From: Calditrichia bacterium
GTDB lineage: Bacteria > Calditrichota > Calditrichia > RBG-13-44-9 > J075
Assembly (NCBI GenBank): GCA_020635015.1
Contig: JACKAP010000002.1
Span: forward strand, 372,001 to 436,000
Reading direction: 5' to 3'
Length of the DNA: 64,000 nt
Below, in pieces: positions 17,647 to 27,919 of this stretch. Below the pieces are notes generated by a model. It had not been told where the DNA came from and ran no database searches. It was given only the letters and a program-made list of their open reading frames with translations. Every line of letters starts with the position of its first letter. Position 1 is the first letter of the stretch. A program made the translations under genes and the position numbers.

Positions 17647-17830
17647 CGTCTTCCCAAAATAGATCATTTAAGGTCTTATCAAGCGTTTTGGCTATTTTGA
17701 TGCATAAATTCAGAGACGGATTATATTTCCCTTTTTCGATCAAGCCGAGGGTCTGACGGGTCGCTCCCACAAGTTCGGCAAGCTGTTGTTGAGACAACCC
17801 CTTCTCAACCCGCGCTAATTTTAGTTTCAT
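17636..17830 (-). CDS. Short XRE-family helix-turn-helix regulator
   Basis: A 64-residue DNA-binding protein that is almost all helix-turn-helix: 'LARVEKGLSQQQLAELVGATRQTLGLIEKGKYNPSLNLCIKIAKTLD'. This is the short form of the XRE/Cro family (YozG-like) with no sensor domain. The ATG at 17830 was preferred over an in-frame GTG nine bases upstream. A perfect 20-base palindrome lies just upstream (17847-17866), a good candidate operator for autorepression. It overlaps the membrane-protein gene downstream. Confidence 0.88.
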   Translation of the reverse strand: MKLKLARVEKGLSQQQLAELVGATRQTLGLIEKGKYNPSLNLCIKIAKTLDKTLNDLFWEDDEN

Positions 17831-17846
17831 GTTTCTCACACATCAA

Positions 17847-17866
17847 ATGTAATATATATATTACAT
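17847..17866. promoter_or_regulatory. Perfect palindrome, candidate operator of the XRE regulator
   Basis: ATGTAATATATATATTACAT is its own reverse complement and ends 16 bases before the regulator's ATG. On the minus strand a possible -35 (TTGCAT) and -10 (TACATT) flank it, so a dimer bound here would block the promoter. Confidence 0.65.
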
Positions 17867-18034
17867 AATGCAAGATATATTTATTTTTTTTCCTGATATA
17901 TATAACATATCGCCTTACAACCAAACAGTGCCCCCTAAACATGATCACGCCAAAAAACCTTTGCCCCCTTCCCTCGCCTGAATTAAATTCACCTGCTGAT
18001 GAAAATGCTTCACCTCATACGATTGGGAGGAACT

Positions 18035-19087
18035 ATGCCGCAACGTTATTGGTGGAATTTTGCCGGAGGATGTCTCATGATGTTTTTACTCGCCTGCAGC
18101 AGCAATCCGGAAAAAACAGTCGACGAGCTTTTTGCCCCCTACCGGGGTGATGATAAACCCGGGGCGGCGGTGCTGGTGATCTCGGAAGGCAAGCCGCTGC
18201 TCACCCGCTGCTACGGCATGGCCGATATCGAAAAGGGGATTCCGGTAACTCCGGCGACCAACTTCCGCCTGGCCTCGGTAAGCAAGCAGTTCACCGCTGC
18301 CGCGATCCAACTGCTGGTGGAGGAGGACAAGCTGGATTACGACACCACCCTGCGCCAGATCTTCCCGGATTTCCCGGACTATGCCAAAAGCATCACCATT
18401 CGCAACATCCTCCAGCATACCTCGGGACTGATCGCTTACGAGGACCTGATCCCGGACAGCGCCACCGTGCCGGTGAAAGACCGTGATGTATTGGAAATGA
18501 TGAAAACCCAGGATTCGACCTACTTTACCCCCGGCAGCGCCTACCGTTACAGCAATACCGGCTACGCGGTGCTGGCGATGGTGGTGGAGAAGCTCAGCGG
18601 GCAGTCATTCGCGGAATTTCTCCATGACCGGATCTTCCAGCCGTTGGGGATGGACAGCACCGTCGCGTTCGAGAAGGGGATCTCCGAGGTGCCGCAGCGG
18701 GCTTACGGCTATGCGGTGCATGCCGATTCGATCGAGTTCAGCGACCAGAGCATGACCAGCTCGGTGCTGGGGGATGGGGGAATTTATTCCTCACTCAACG
18801 ATCTCTTCCGCTGGGACCAGGCGCTCTATAGTGAGAAGCTGCTCAGCGCCGCCTCCCGAAAGCTGGCCGTCACCCCCAACCTGGAGACCTACGGCTTCGG
18901 CTGGCGCATCGATGAATACCAGGGGCACCGCCGGGAACACCATACCGGCAGCACCTGCGGCTTCCGCACCGTGATCCAGCGCTATCCACAGGATCACTTC
19001 ACCGTCATCATCCTCACCAACCGCCGTGACCCCGACGTGGCCGACCTGGCGGAGCGATTGACGGATATTTTTCTGATCGAAGGGTAA
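18035..19087 (+). CDS. Beta-lactamase-family (class C type) serine hydrolase lipoprotein
   Basis: A 350-residue penicillin-binding-like serine hydrolase of the PF00144 type. The ATG at 18035 has GGGAGGA five bases upstream. A lipoprotein signal with lipobox LLAC (Cys about residue 21) precedes the mature protein. The active-site motifs are 'SVSK' (SxxK, nucleophile Ser about residue 81), 'YSNTG' (YxN) and 'HTGS' (third motif). Such lipoproteins can act as D-aminopeptidases, carboxypeptidases or esterases. True beta-lactamase activity cannot be inferred, since most of this family in environmental bacteria are not resistance enzymes. It is convergent with the giant LamG gene. Confidence 0.9.
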   Translation: MPQRYWWNFAGGCLMMFLLACSSNPEKTVDELFAPYRGDDKPGAAVLVISEGKPLLTRCYGMADIEKGIPVTPATNFRLASVSKQFTAAAIQLLVEEDKLDYDTTLRQIFPDFPDYAKSITIRNILQHTSGLIAYEDLIPDSATVPVKDRDVLEMMKTQDSTYFTPGSAYRYSNTGYAVLAMVVEKLSGQSFAEFLHDRIFQPLGMDSTVAFEKGISEVPQRAYGYAVHADSIEFSDQSMTSSVLGDGGIYSSLNDLFRWDQALYSEKLLSAASRKLAVTPNLETYGFGWRIDEYQGHRREHHTGSTCGFRTVIQRYPQDHFTVIILTNRRDPDVADLAERLTDIFLIEG

Positions 19088-19235
19088 AGGAGTAAGGATA
19101 AAGGTTAAAGGAATTACGGTAAGCAGGTGTCGTCATTGCCAACTGCGAATTATGTTGCGTGGCAATCCAATGCCAGGGCCTCATTCCCTTCATCCTTTAC
19201 CCTTTACCCTTTATCCTTTATCTTTTATCTTTAAG
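19085..19235. repeat. Heptamer-type repeat (CTTTATC/CTTTACC) with facing GGATAAAG words
   Basis: The right part (19187-19232) is a run of CCTTTACC, CCTTTATC and CTTTTATC words with a period of about 7 bases. The left part (19085-19112) holds the inverse words GGATAAAGG and TTAAAGG. Similar words occur at 36365-36399. It lies between the convergent lipoprotein and LamG genes, where a hairpin could end both transcripts. Confidence 0.55.
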
Positions 19236-19237
19236 TC

Positions 19238-22200
19238 TCACTCATCATAAACCTGATAATAAGCACTGAGATACGCAATCACCTCCGGCACATTCTCGCT
19301 CAGCTCCGGCAGGTAGGTGGCGATGGCCTTGCGGATGGCGTCGCTGAACTCCACGAAGTTGGCGGTCTTGTTGCGTACGAAGGGCTCGAGCTTTTTGATC
19401 AGTTGCCAGTTGCTCTCCACGTTGGCCGCCTTGAGATTCTTTTCCAGCGGCGGCGCGCTCTCCGGGGGGATCTCCGGCAGGATCCGGCTGACAAAGGTCA
19501 CCCGGTGCATCACCCGCCAGCAGGGCGGCTTCTTGTCGCTCTGCTGGGCCTGCTTCAGGGCCAGGGCGTTGGGATGGGCCTCCTGCAGCCAGATCGGATC
19601 CACCACCGTGTTGAAGAAGGCCTCGAAATTGTCGTTGGCCGGCTCCAGGTAGAAGGTCATGAAGCGGTAGGCATCGACCTTGCCAGGCACGATGACCGGA
19701 TTGCCCTCGGGATCATACTGGCGCACCAGGTTCTCGTCGTAGGCCTGGAGATCGCCGGGAATGCCGATCTCCAGATCGATCCGGAAGCTGTTCTCGGACG
19801 ATTTGGTCTTGGTCTTGGTGAGATTGAGCGAGCCGCCCAGCATGGCGCTGAAGCCCAGCGAGACATCCGCCCCGCCCACACTGAAGTCGACCCCGATCGA
19901 AGCCCCCACCTCCCCGGAAAAGCTGAAATTGCCCCCGGTGGTTTCCTGCTTCATCAGCATGGTCTCGGTGGTCTCGGCAAAAAAGCCTCCGTCGGCGGTC
20001 CAGACGTAAGTGTTGACGATGTTCTGCTTACCGAGCTTCTCCGGCAGGCCGGTGTTGCTGCTCAGGGCACTGACCAGTCCGTTCACCGCACCGGCGGCCC
20101 CGCCTTCCGCCGCCCCGCTAATCAGCCCCAGTCCGGCGGAGATCGCCAGGTCCGGCGCCCCGCCCAGGTTGGTGTCCACGCTGCGGAAGTAGTTGGCCAG
20201 CTCCTGCTCTTCCTTGATGATGCGGTTCTTGATGCTGTACGCCTCCTTGGGCTTGAAGTAGCTGTGCTGCCCGTACTCCGCGGCATTGGGATAATCCGGG
20301 TCCAGCACCTTGCCCTGCTCGTCGTAGCCCACTGCCCCATCCAGGGTGCCCTGTTTGGTGTAGCGGGGGTTGATGGGGAAGGGAATGATGTTCCAGTCCT
20401 TGGGAATATCCGGGTTGGGCCGGAAGGCGAAGGAGACCAGCGCCAGGTTATGGGAGAGGCGCAAGGCGAAGACGTCGGCGGTCTCCGATTGCACCAGAGC
20501 AAAGCCCATATTGGCCGGCTGATACCGGCGGCGCATCGCCTGGTTCAGCTGGTGATTGGGATCTTCCCAGTTGCCTCCCAGGCTCACTTTGGTACTGCGG
20601 GTGAGGTTGCGTCCCACTCCCACGCTGTTCTCGCTCGACCACCCCGCGGCGGCGTTGAACTTCCCTTCCAGTCCCACCAGCACATTAACATCCGCTACCT
20701 CCTGAGCGGTGCCGATCCCCAGCGGGGCGGTAATCAGCAGCACGGTGGTGTCCACCCCCAGCGAGGCGGAAAGCCCGAAGCTGGCGGAGAGCCCGGCTTC
20801 CTTCGAGGTGGCATAATTGTAGCTGACGCTCTCCGCTTCCACCACTTCCACCGCCGCCGATCCGGCATAGTCGAACAACGAAGGATCGATCGGTCCCGCG
20901 GTCAGGTTCTCGCTGGGCACCGGCGGAGCGCCTTCGATGAATCCTTTCAGCTCCGGATTGAACTGCACCTGGCCGATCCATTCAGTAATCAGGTTGCCCA
21001 CCTTGTAGCCGGTCACCAGGTGCCATTTGCCATCCTTGACGTAGCTGTAGCAGCGCTTCAGGACGCCGATCAGGTTGCCTTCGGCGTCATACTGCATGTC
21101 GCCGTATTCCTGCACCCCCGGCTGGGCATGGATCTTGTCGTGGAAGGCGGTTTTCACCGCCAGCAGGGCGTTGCGCACCTGGTAGGAATCGTAGGAGATC
21201 GGCGCATCGGAAACCACAAAGGCCGCCGCTTCCACCGGGAGGTGATTGCCGCGGAAGGAGTGATCCTGCAGCACCGCGGTCTCCACCTGGTCGAACGTGT
21301 AATAAGCGATCAAATCCTCCTTCTCGCCCAGCAGGCGCAGGAAAAGATTGTCCTGGATCTGCTCCTGGGTACGCACGGTACGCCAGACGCGCAGCTCTTC
21401 CAGAGTGCCCTTGAAGGCATCCTTCACCGTGCCGTTGGCCAGTGGTCCCAGGCGGAAAGCCTTGCTGCCCCGGGCATTTCCCGGTGCGCTGACCGCTTCC
21501 GTCTCCATGAACACCCCGTTGTGCAGGATCTTGAAGGAGGGACCCAGCGGATCGGGATTCTTGATCCAGTCGGCCTGGTTGATCGAGGCATGATTCGAGC
21601 CGGTGGCGTCTTCCGCGGCATAGCCCCGGTTCTCATCCAGGCGCCACCAGGAAATCAGTCCGCTCTCCTGGCCGGTAAGGTTCTGACAGGTCTCGAAGCG
21701 GCCCAAAGCGCGGTTCCACACCCGCACTTCGCTGATGATCCCCTTGAAGGGACCACTGCTGCGCAAGGGGCCGCGGCCGATCAGCAGGCGTTCGCTGTTG
21801 CTGCCCGGTTTGGGACCGTGATATTTCTGGGAATAACCGATATGCCGCTGGTAGCGCCCGCCGGTCCAGCGGCAGATGTGCAGCTCGATGTCGTCCCACT
21901 CCTCCACCACCGGCACTTCCACCTCCACCGTTTCGCCGTTGATGGTGCGGCGCTCCTTCACGTTGCGGGTCTCCGACTGATGCCGGCGGGTCACCGCCAC
22001 CCGGTAGAAATTCCCCACCGTCAGGCGTGAGGCGGCGTCGGCCACGAACTCCCGCTCCTGGCCGTCTTCATCACGGAACGTAAACACCAGCCGTCCGGCG
22101 GTATTGACATGCAATGAATAGCCCGGCTGCACCTCTCCCTTAGTGATGATGCCGCGGGGCTGGCGCAGGTCGTCGAGGCGGAAGAAGGCTTCCAGGGTGA

Positions 22201-25200
22201 GATCCTTCTCCAGGCTGAGCGAGGCGTTGTTGCCGCAGTCGAGCGAGGCAGCGTCATTGGCGAAGCGCAGGCCGTAGGAGGCGTTATAAACCATGGCGAG
22301 GTGATTCCATTCGAAGAAGGGAATCGATTCCCGGGTCTGGATATAGCTGTCGCTGAAGCCGTTCTCGATCTTGTTGCCCACCCCGGCGGTGATGCTAAAA
22401 CCGGGCATGATCGAATTCGCCACCACCGGGGTGCCCTTCACAAAGCCGTGATGACCGTTGGAAGCATAATCACGGGCGATGCCCTGATCGAAGTGCCAGT
22501 AGCCGCGCAAATTTTTCTCGTCACCGCGCAGCCGGCGGTTGAGGAAGGCCAGGATGTCGCTTCCCTGGCGCACCTCGCTCCAGATGCGCACCTCATCGAT
22601 GGCGCCCTTGAAATAATCGCCGATCGTGCCGTTGTCGAAATAGCGCCCGCCGATCATGAAGTTGAACGCGGAACCGCCCATCTCGCCGGTCTGATTGCGC
22701 TCGAAGATCTTCTCGCCGTCCTTATAAACCTCCTGTTTCTGGCCGTCGTAGGTGATCACCAGATGATACCAGCGCCCCTGGGCCACCGGGAACGGATCAA
22801 CCTTCACCCACACCCAGTGGGGCATCCAGGCGAACTCCAGGTAGCCGTTGTGCACCGCTGCTTCGAACAGACGGTTTTTGTTATAAATGATGTTCCAGCC
22901 GGAGGTACGGTCGGCGCGGAACCAGCATTCCACCGACCAGGGGGCGCTGCCGGGGTTGAGATCCGGGGCGTCGTCGATCTCTACGTAATCTTTATGAGAA
23001 AGGTACCAGTCGTAAGCCCAGGCATAGGACAATTCGCCCACCCGGTTGCGCTCGTATTTCTCCAGGGTTTCCAGGAAAAAGAAGTCGGTCTGGATAGCAT
23101 TGCGGGCGGCCCGCTCCGCCGCCAGGGCCACCGATCGGGCGCTGCTGTTGGGTAGATTATATGCAACCAGGGCGGCATTCACCGCCGCAGTGGCCCAATC
23201 GACATTAAAGAAGGGGAAGCGGTATTGTTTCGCCGCCCAGGCCCGGGCCTTGTCTTCATGGGAAGCGCTGAAGTTGAAGGCGGACTTCAGGGGCTTGCGT
23301 TTGAGGCCGAGCAGGTAGAGAGACGCATCGGAATAATGGTGCACCACCCGGGAGAAATCTCGGTTGACCACCGGCTCCGGGCGTACCCAGGCCTCCACCG
23401 TCAGATCGCCGTCGGCATTAAAGTTGGGCAGCTTGGTTCCGTCTTTTTCCGCCACGTCGCCGCTCTGGCCGTCGAATTCCAGCGCGCTGCCCTGGGCGTA
23501 GGCAATCCAGCGGGTCATCGGGCTGGGCATCGCCGCGCCGCTGACGGCGGCATTGTTCACCCGGCCTTCCGCCGCCGAGGGATCTATGGCGAACAGTACC
23601 GATCGGCGCTCCCGCCCGCGGTGGTTAAAGAGCGTGTTGGCCTCGTAGTCATAGTCGGCATACACCGGCTCACCGGCGGGATAGGCCGCCGGCAAGGTCA
23701 GAGGAGCGATCTTCACCAGCACGCCTCCGCCCTCGATATCGACGATCTCCCCGCCGCCGAGGATCTCGCCGTGATTGCCATAGCCGGACTCATCCAGCGC
23801 CCGGGGCGTCTCCCCGTCCAGGCGGAAGCGCCAGCAGCCGTTGGTTACCAGCGGATCCGCCCCCATAACGCCCAGGGCAAAAGCGTCCTGAACCGCTTCG
23901 GTGCTGAGCGCCTCACTGCGGAAGCGCAGTTCGGCGATCTCGCCCCGGAAGGCGCCGGAGGTGACGTAGTCGCTGCGCGATTTCCCCAGGAAAGGATTGA
24001 GGAACACCGGCACGCCGGCAGTGGGCTGCTGGCTGTCGATGCCGTCGACCTGCTCACCGTCGAAATACAGCCGCAGCACCGCGCTGCTCTCGTAGTTCCA
24101 CACCACTGCCACATGGTGCCAGCCCTCCCCGGGACTGAGGCTGTTCAAGCTCACTTCCACCTCGTAATCCCGGTCTTCCTGGTCTTCCATCCCAAAGCGC
24201 AGTTTGCGGCTGTGGATGTCGAGGTAGAAAAACTTGCCCTTCACGTTGCCGGACTGCGGGGTGGAAGCATCGAAGATCGGCTGACTGCCCCCGGTATCGG
24301 GGATGCGCAGCCACAGCTCCAGGGTACCGGCAGGCCCGATGAACGGTTCCGGCAAGCTGACATAATCGTTCTGCCCATCGAAGGCCAGGGCGCGCAGCGG
24401 CACCGTCTCGATGATCGGCGACTGGGCGGTGCCCAGCCCCAGCATGCGCCCGGGATGCAGCACTTCCGGCAGGATGTGCGCCAGGCGGATGCCGCTCACC
24501 GTGCCGGAGGTTTCGGCCAGCAGCCGCCCCAGGAACTGCGGAGCCCCCTGGCCGTTGATCACCGCCGCAAAGGCCGCCACCTCCCGGGGCACATTCTCCC
24601 AGGTCTCACTGAAGCCCAGGGTATCATCTTTCAGAATCACGGTACAGATTTCAGGATCGTCTCCCTGCACCTGGATCTCGATCCCCTGCACCGGGCCGAG
24701 TAGGCGGGGCAGCAGCCGCACCCGGCTGTTGTTACCGGCCGGCAGCTCGAAGGAGACCGCGCTGGTCATGGTGTCGTAATAGGCGACATAAAACTGTTCG
24801 TTGGCTCCCTGGAAATAGAGCGCCAGCTTGCCGTTGGCGCTGTCGAAGAGCAGCGGGGCGTTGGCGGTCCAGGCAAAGGTCAGCAGCCCGCCCATGGTGC
24901 TGAGGCCGAAGGGATCGGTGTGCACCATGTGCATCTCGATCTCGATCTCCAGGTTCTCCAGTTCCCGGCGCTGCGCCTCGGCCAGTTCCAGGCGCAGGGC
25001 GGTGAGGCGCTGGCGCAACGCCTCCAGTTGCGCCTCCACCTCCGCCAGGTCCGGCAGGTTGCCGCCGTATTCCGGATGGGTAAACAAGAAAGGCACTCCG
25101 GGATAGACATCGTGGAAATTGCCCATTTCCAGGTGGGTAAAGCCGTCTTCCCCGAGCTGATAGCTGCGGTAGGAGAGGCCCTGAAAAAACATGATCGTGT

Positions 25201-27673
25201 CGGCGCTGACATCGAAGGCGGCATCCACCCCTTCCGCCCACAGGCCGGGGAACTCGCCCTCGCTGATCAGGGTAGGCTCTCCGAAGGCGCGGTTTTCCGC
25301 ATCGAATACCCGGTAGCGGTTCCCTTTGAAAAAATAATAGCGATTGCCCATCGCCACCGCCGCCTCCCCGCGGCCCTCCTCATTTTCCCAATCGCACCAC
25401 AGCGCCAGCCATTCCGGGGTGCCGATAATCTGCTCCGGCTCCAACGGAGCGGCAGGATCCACCGGCTCAACCGGCGTCACCATGGCCCCATCGGCGGTTT
25501 TGATAAACGTTGCCGCCTCCCCGGCAGGATAGCGCCAGCCGGCCTTGGCCAGTAACCGGGGATCGGCCGGATCGCCGGTTGCGTATTCGATCCCCTCTGC
25601 CCCCTGCTTGATGGTGACATGCCCGCGCAGGAACACCGCCTTCTCCTCCCCGGCAGTGGCGGCCAGCTCGCGCAGCGCCGCATCGAGAAAGGGTTCATCC
25701 ACCGGGATGCCCAGGTCGCCCTTCAGCTCCGCGACCAGGGTTTCGAAGCCCGGGATGGTGCCTTCCACGTAATTGATCTCATTCTGGATCTCCCGGGAAG
25801 TGCGGGTGCGATCGCCGGTAACTTCGATATTCTGCAGTTGAATATTATCCGGCACCTGGCCGAGTTTGCCCTCCCGCGACAGGCCGAAATCGAGGATCGC
25901 GATATGATTGACCTCCGGGGTTCCGCCGTCAAGCTCATGGGTGCCGACCGCCAGCATCACCCGGGCGTTGGTTTTGAGCGGTTTCTCCTGGCCGTCATAG
26001 CCGCTTTTATTATTTTTCTGATGATAGTAGAGCAGGGCGCTCATACCGGTGACCACCGCCCGGCCGTCAAAGCCGAAGCTGGTGCGGCGCACCCCGGGGT
26101 GATCGCCCACCGGCGCGTCGGAGGCCAGCCATTCTACCCCGCCTTCGAGACGACCGCGGTTGGCAAATTCGCTCTGGTCATTGACTGTGCTTCCGCTGCC
26201 CTCGTCGAAGCGCCAGTAGAGGAACAGCCCCGGCTCGTGGCCGATCAGGCGGTGGCGCATGTCTTCGCGCAGTTCATCTCCGCCGCGAGGGCGCGACCAG
26301 AGACGCACCTCATCGATTTGCCCCTGGAAATGGCTCCAGGGGCCCGCTCCCAGGAAGAGGCTTGCCGCCGTTGGGGCCGGCTTGGTGATGCCCTCCATCA
26401 CCCCGGCCTCTGCGCCGTTGACATACCAGGTCAGGCGGCCGGCGTCATTGTCGCGCACCAGGGCCACATGAGCCCACTCGCCGGCGCTCAGCGCTGCGGC
26501 GCTGATAAACACCTCTTCCACCGGATTACGCGTGGTCCCGCTTTGGAAATGATATTGCAGGGTGCCGTCGCTCTCGATGGCGATGGCGCCGGCAGTTTCT
26601 TCCGGCGACGACGCCAGCAGGGTCTGAGGGCCGTCGAGATGCGCCGGCTTCAGCCAGAATTCGATGGTTTGGTAAGCGGCGTTTTCGGCCGTGAAATCTT
26701 GCTCCAGAATGATGCGGTCGTCGCTGCCGTCGAACTGCAGCGCCCACTCCGCATAGCCTTCCTTGCTGAGAATCGGGATCAATTCGTAAGGACAGTTCTG
26801 GTTGGGATCGGCCTTTGCCGGCTCGGGGCAGGGGCCGTCCTTCAAGCTGAACACTTCCGGGTGATCCGGACAAGTATAGCGCTGGGAGCCCTTCAGATTG
26901 AACAGGCCGTCCCCCGAGCGTTCGATATTAAACGAATCGATCATTCCGGTCTTGTTATGGAAGGCGAAGATCTGCCAGCGCTGCACATTGGCCACCTGGG
27001 TGGGCAGCAGCAGCACTGCCAGGCGGCCCTGGTGGAGATTGCGGATAAAGGAGAGTTTCTGGGTCGGTTCATAGAAAGGGATCTGCTCCATATCCTTGGC
27101 GCCCAGACCGTCCTTGCGGCTTTGGGGGGTAAACTTGTTGCGGCTGCGCTGGTAGCGCACCTCACGCTTGGGGAGGAGGTTAATACCGGAGAGCACGAAG
27201 CGGTCGACCAGCAGGGTGCCCGCCGCCATGCCCACCGCTTCGTTTTCCTGCGACTGACGGAAGACATAGACGAATTTATGATCCGAGACCACCTGAATCG
27301 GCGCCAGTTCGGTCAGGCTGGCGGTGGTGGAGCGGAAAAGATCCTTCTCGGCGGACTTTACCCGGGTGCCTTCCGGTTCCGGCTCGCTGGCGCCCTTCTT
27401 GTAGACCGGCATTATCCGGGGATTGAACAGGCCCTCTCCCACCGTCACCACTTCGGTGGGAAACAGCAGTTCCTGAGGGTTATCCTGCCAGTAATTTACA
27501 TCCAGGGGCCCCTTCTTTCCCTGGTCGCTCAGGTCCAGCACGGAATACAGCACCCGCCGCGCCGCATTAACCGCAAAGGCGATTACGGTGCCGTTATGCC
27601 GCACCATGGTGGTATATTGAAACGCCGGCCCGTCTTTGGGCTGGGGGTAGGACTTCACAAAATTATTAAGCAT
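19238..27673 (-). CDS. Giant multi-LamG and hemopexin-like repeat protein (2811 residues)
   Basis: An unusually long protein with a good GAGAGG ribosome site and no signal peptide. Domains in order, by eye: N-terminal region with phage-tail-like beta strands (1-300); LamG 1 ('LQFDGSDDRI', 311-490); hemopexin-like repeats ('YYFFKGNRYRVFD', 'IMFFQGLSYRSY', 765-862); a coiled coil (880-915); LamG 2 (1095-1270), LamG 3 (about 1395), LamG 4 (1563-1700), LamG 5 (1808-2000) and a LamG remnant (2070-2140). A Gly/Ser/Val-rich region (2280-2640) with alternating polar and apolar residues follows, and a helical tail ends the protein. LamG and hemopexin modules bind glycans or proteins. The alternating region might form beta-hairpins as in pore-forming proteins, which is only inference. 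How the protein leaves the cell, if it does, is unknown. Confidence 0.85.
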   Translation of the reverse strand: MLNNFVKSYPQPKDGPAFQYTTMVRHNGTVIAFAVNAARRVLYSVLDLSDQGKKGPLDVNYWQDNPQELLFPTEVVTVGEGLFNPRIMPVYKKGASEPEPEGTRVKSAEKDLFRSTTASLTELAPIQVVSDHKFVYVFRQSQENEAVGMAAGTLLVDRFVLSGINLLPKREVRYQRSRNKFTPQSRKDGLGAKDMEQIPFYEPTQKLSFIRNLHQGRLAVLLLPTQVANVQRWQIFAFHNKTGMIDSFNIERSGDGLFNLKGSQRYTCPDHPEVFSLKDGPCPEPAKADPNQNCPYELIPILSKEGYAEWALQFDGSDDRIILEQDFTAENAAYQTIEFWLKPAHLDGPQTLLASSPEETAGAIAIESDGTLQYHFQSGTTRNPVEEVFISAAALSAGEWAHVALVRDNDAGRLTWYVNGAEAGVMEGITKPAPTAASLFLGAGPWSHFQGQIDEVRLWSRPRGGDELREDMRHRLIGHEPGLFLYWRFDEGSGSTVNDQSEFANRGRLEGGVEWLASDAPVGDHPGVRRTSFGFDGRAVVTGMSALLYYHQKNNKSGYDGQEKPLKTNARVMLAVGTHELDGGTPEVNHIAILDFGLSREGKLGQVPDNIQLQNIEVTGDRTRTSREIQNEINYVEGTIPGFETLVAELKGDLGIPVDEPFLDAALRELAATAGEEKAVFLRGHVTIKQGAEGIEYATGDPADPRLLAKAGWRYPAGEAATFIKTADGAMVTPVEPVDPAAPLEPEQIIGTPEWLALWCDWENEEGRGEAAVAMGNRYYFFKGNRYRVFDAENRAFGEPTLISEGEFPGLWAEGVDAAFDVSADTIMFFQGLSYRSYQLGEDGFTHLEMGNFHDVYPGVPFLFTHPEYGGNLPDLAEVEAQLEALRQRLTALRLELAEAQRRELENLEIEIEMHMVHTDPFGLSTMGGLLTFAWTANAPLLFDSANGKLALYFQGANEQFYVAYYDTMTSAVSFELPAGNNSRVRLLPRLLGPVQGIEIQVQGDDPEICTVILKDDTLGFSETWENVPREVAAFAAVINGQGAPQFLGRLLAETSGTVSGIRLAHILPEVLHPGRMLGLGTAQSPIIETVPLRALAFDGQNDYVSLPEPFIGPAGTLELWLRIPDTGGSQPIFDASTPQSGNVKGKFFYLDIHSRKLRFGMEDQEDRDYEVEVSLNSLSPGEGWHHVAVVWNYESSAVLRLYFDGEQVDGIDSQQPTAGVPVFLNPFLGKSRSDYVTSGAFRGEIAELRFRSEALSTEAVQDAFALGVMGADPLVTNGCWRFRLDGETPRALDESGYGNHGEILGGGEIVDIEGGGVLVKIAPLTLPAAYPAGEPVYADYDYEANTLFNHRGRERRSVLFAIDPSAAEGRVNNAAVSGAAMPSPMTRWIAYAQGSALEFDGQSGDVAEKDGTKLPNFNADGDLTVEAWVRPEPVVNRDFSRVVHHYSDASLYLLGLKRKPLKSAFNFSASHEDKARAWAAKQYRFPFFNVDWATAAVNAALVAYNLPNSSARSVALAAERAARNAIQTDFFFLETLEKYERNRVGELSYAWAYDWYLSHKDYVEIDDAPDLNPGSAPWSVECWFRADRTSGWNIIYNKNRLFEAAVHNGYLEFAWMPHWVWVKVDPFPVAQGRWYHLVITYDGQKQEVYKDGEKIFERNQTGEMGGSAFNFMIGGRYFDNGTIGDYFKGAIDEVRIWSEVRQGSDILAFLNRRLRGDEKNLRGYWHFDQGIARDYASNGHHGFVKGTPVVANSIMPGFSITAGVGNKIENGFSDSYIQTRESIPFFEWNHLAMVYNASYGLRFANDAASLDCGNNASLSLEKDLTLEAFFRLDDLRQPRGIITKGEVQPGYSLHVNTAGRLVFTFRDEDGQEREFVADAASRLTVGNFYRVAVTRRHQSETRNVKERRTINGETVEVEVPVVEEWDDIELHICRWTGGRYQRHIGYSQKYHGPKPGSNSERLLIGRGPLRSSGPFKGIISEVRVWNRALGRFETCQNLTGQESGLISWWRLDENRGYAAEDATGSNHASINQADWIKNPDPLGPSFKILHNGVFMETEAVSAPGNARGSKAFRLGPLANGTVKDAFKGTLEELRVWRTVRTQEQIQDNLFLRLLGEKEDLIAYYTFDQVETAVLQDHSFRGNHLPVEAAAFVVSDAPISYDSYQVRNALLAVKTAFHDKIHAQPGVQEYGDMQYDAEGNLIGVLKRCYSYVKDGKWHLVTGYKVGNLITEWIGQVQFNPELKGFIEGAPPVPSENLTAGPIDPSLFDYAGSAAVEVVEAESVSYNYATSKEAGLSASFGLSASLGVDTTVLLITAPLGIGTAQEVADVNVLVGLEGKFNAAAGWSSENSVGVGRNLTRSTKVSLGGNWEDPNHQLNQAMRRRYQPANMGFALVQSETADVFALRLSHNLALVSFAFRPNPDIPKDWNIIPFPINPRYTKQGTLDGAVGYDEQGKVLDPDYPNAAEYGQHSYFKPKEAYSIKNRIIKEEQELANYFRSVDTNLGGAPDLAISAGLGLISGAAEGGAAGAVNGLVSALSSNTGLPEKLGKQNIVNTYVWTADGGFFAETTETMLMKQETTGGNFSFSGEVGASIGVDFSVGGADVSLGFSAMLGGSLNLTKTKTKSSENSFRIDLEIGIPGDLQAYDENLVRQYDPEGNPVIVPGKVDAYRFMTFYLEPANDNFEAFFNTVVDPIWLQEAHPNALALKQAQQSDKKPPCWRVMHRVTFVSRILPEIPPESAPPLEKNLKAANVESNWQLIKKLEPFVRNKTANFVEFSDAIRKAIATYLPELSENVPEVIAYLSAYYQVYDE

Positions 27674-27919
27674 GAAAACCTCTCACGGTAAGCTGTTACG
27701 GTATGAGGATTTATAATGGCATACCGCATCATACATATGCGAGGGTTAGGGAATTGTGTGGTAAGTCAAATTGTGGGAGGAGAATTGTTTGGGCGAATCA
27801 GTATATGAGTGGATGGCTATATGGGCAGGAACGGACCTTACACCGGTGTCCCATAAACCCATCCACTCTTATAAAATCCCGTTAACCCGGAAGAAACCAA
27901 ACTCGGCAGATTGCCTTTT

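Noticed and set aside
19403..22030. 875-residue plus-strand ORF opposite the LamG gene, and similar long antisense ORFs at 25619-27691 and 44772-47129
   Set aside because: These are antisense shadows of GC-rich genes with clear domains; they lack ribosome sites and have low-complexity His/Gly/Arg-rich composition.
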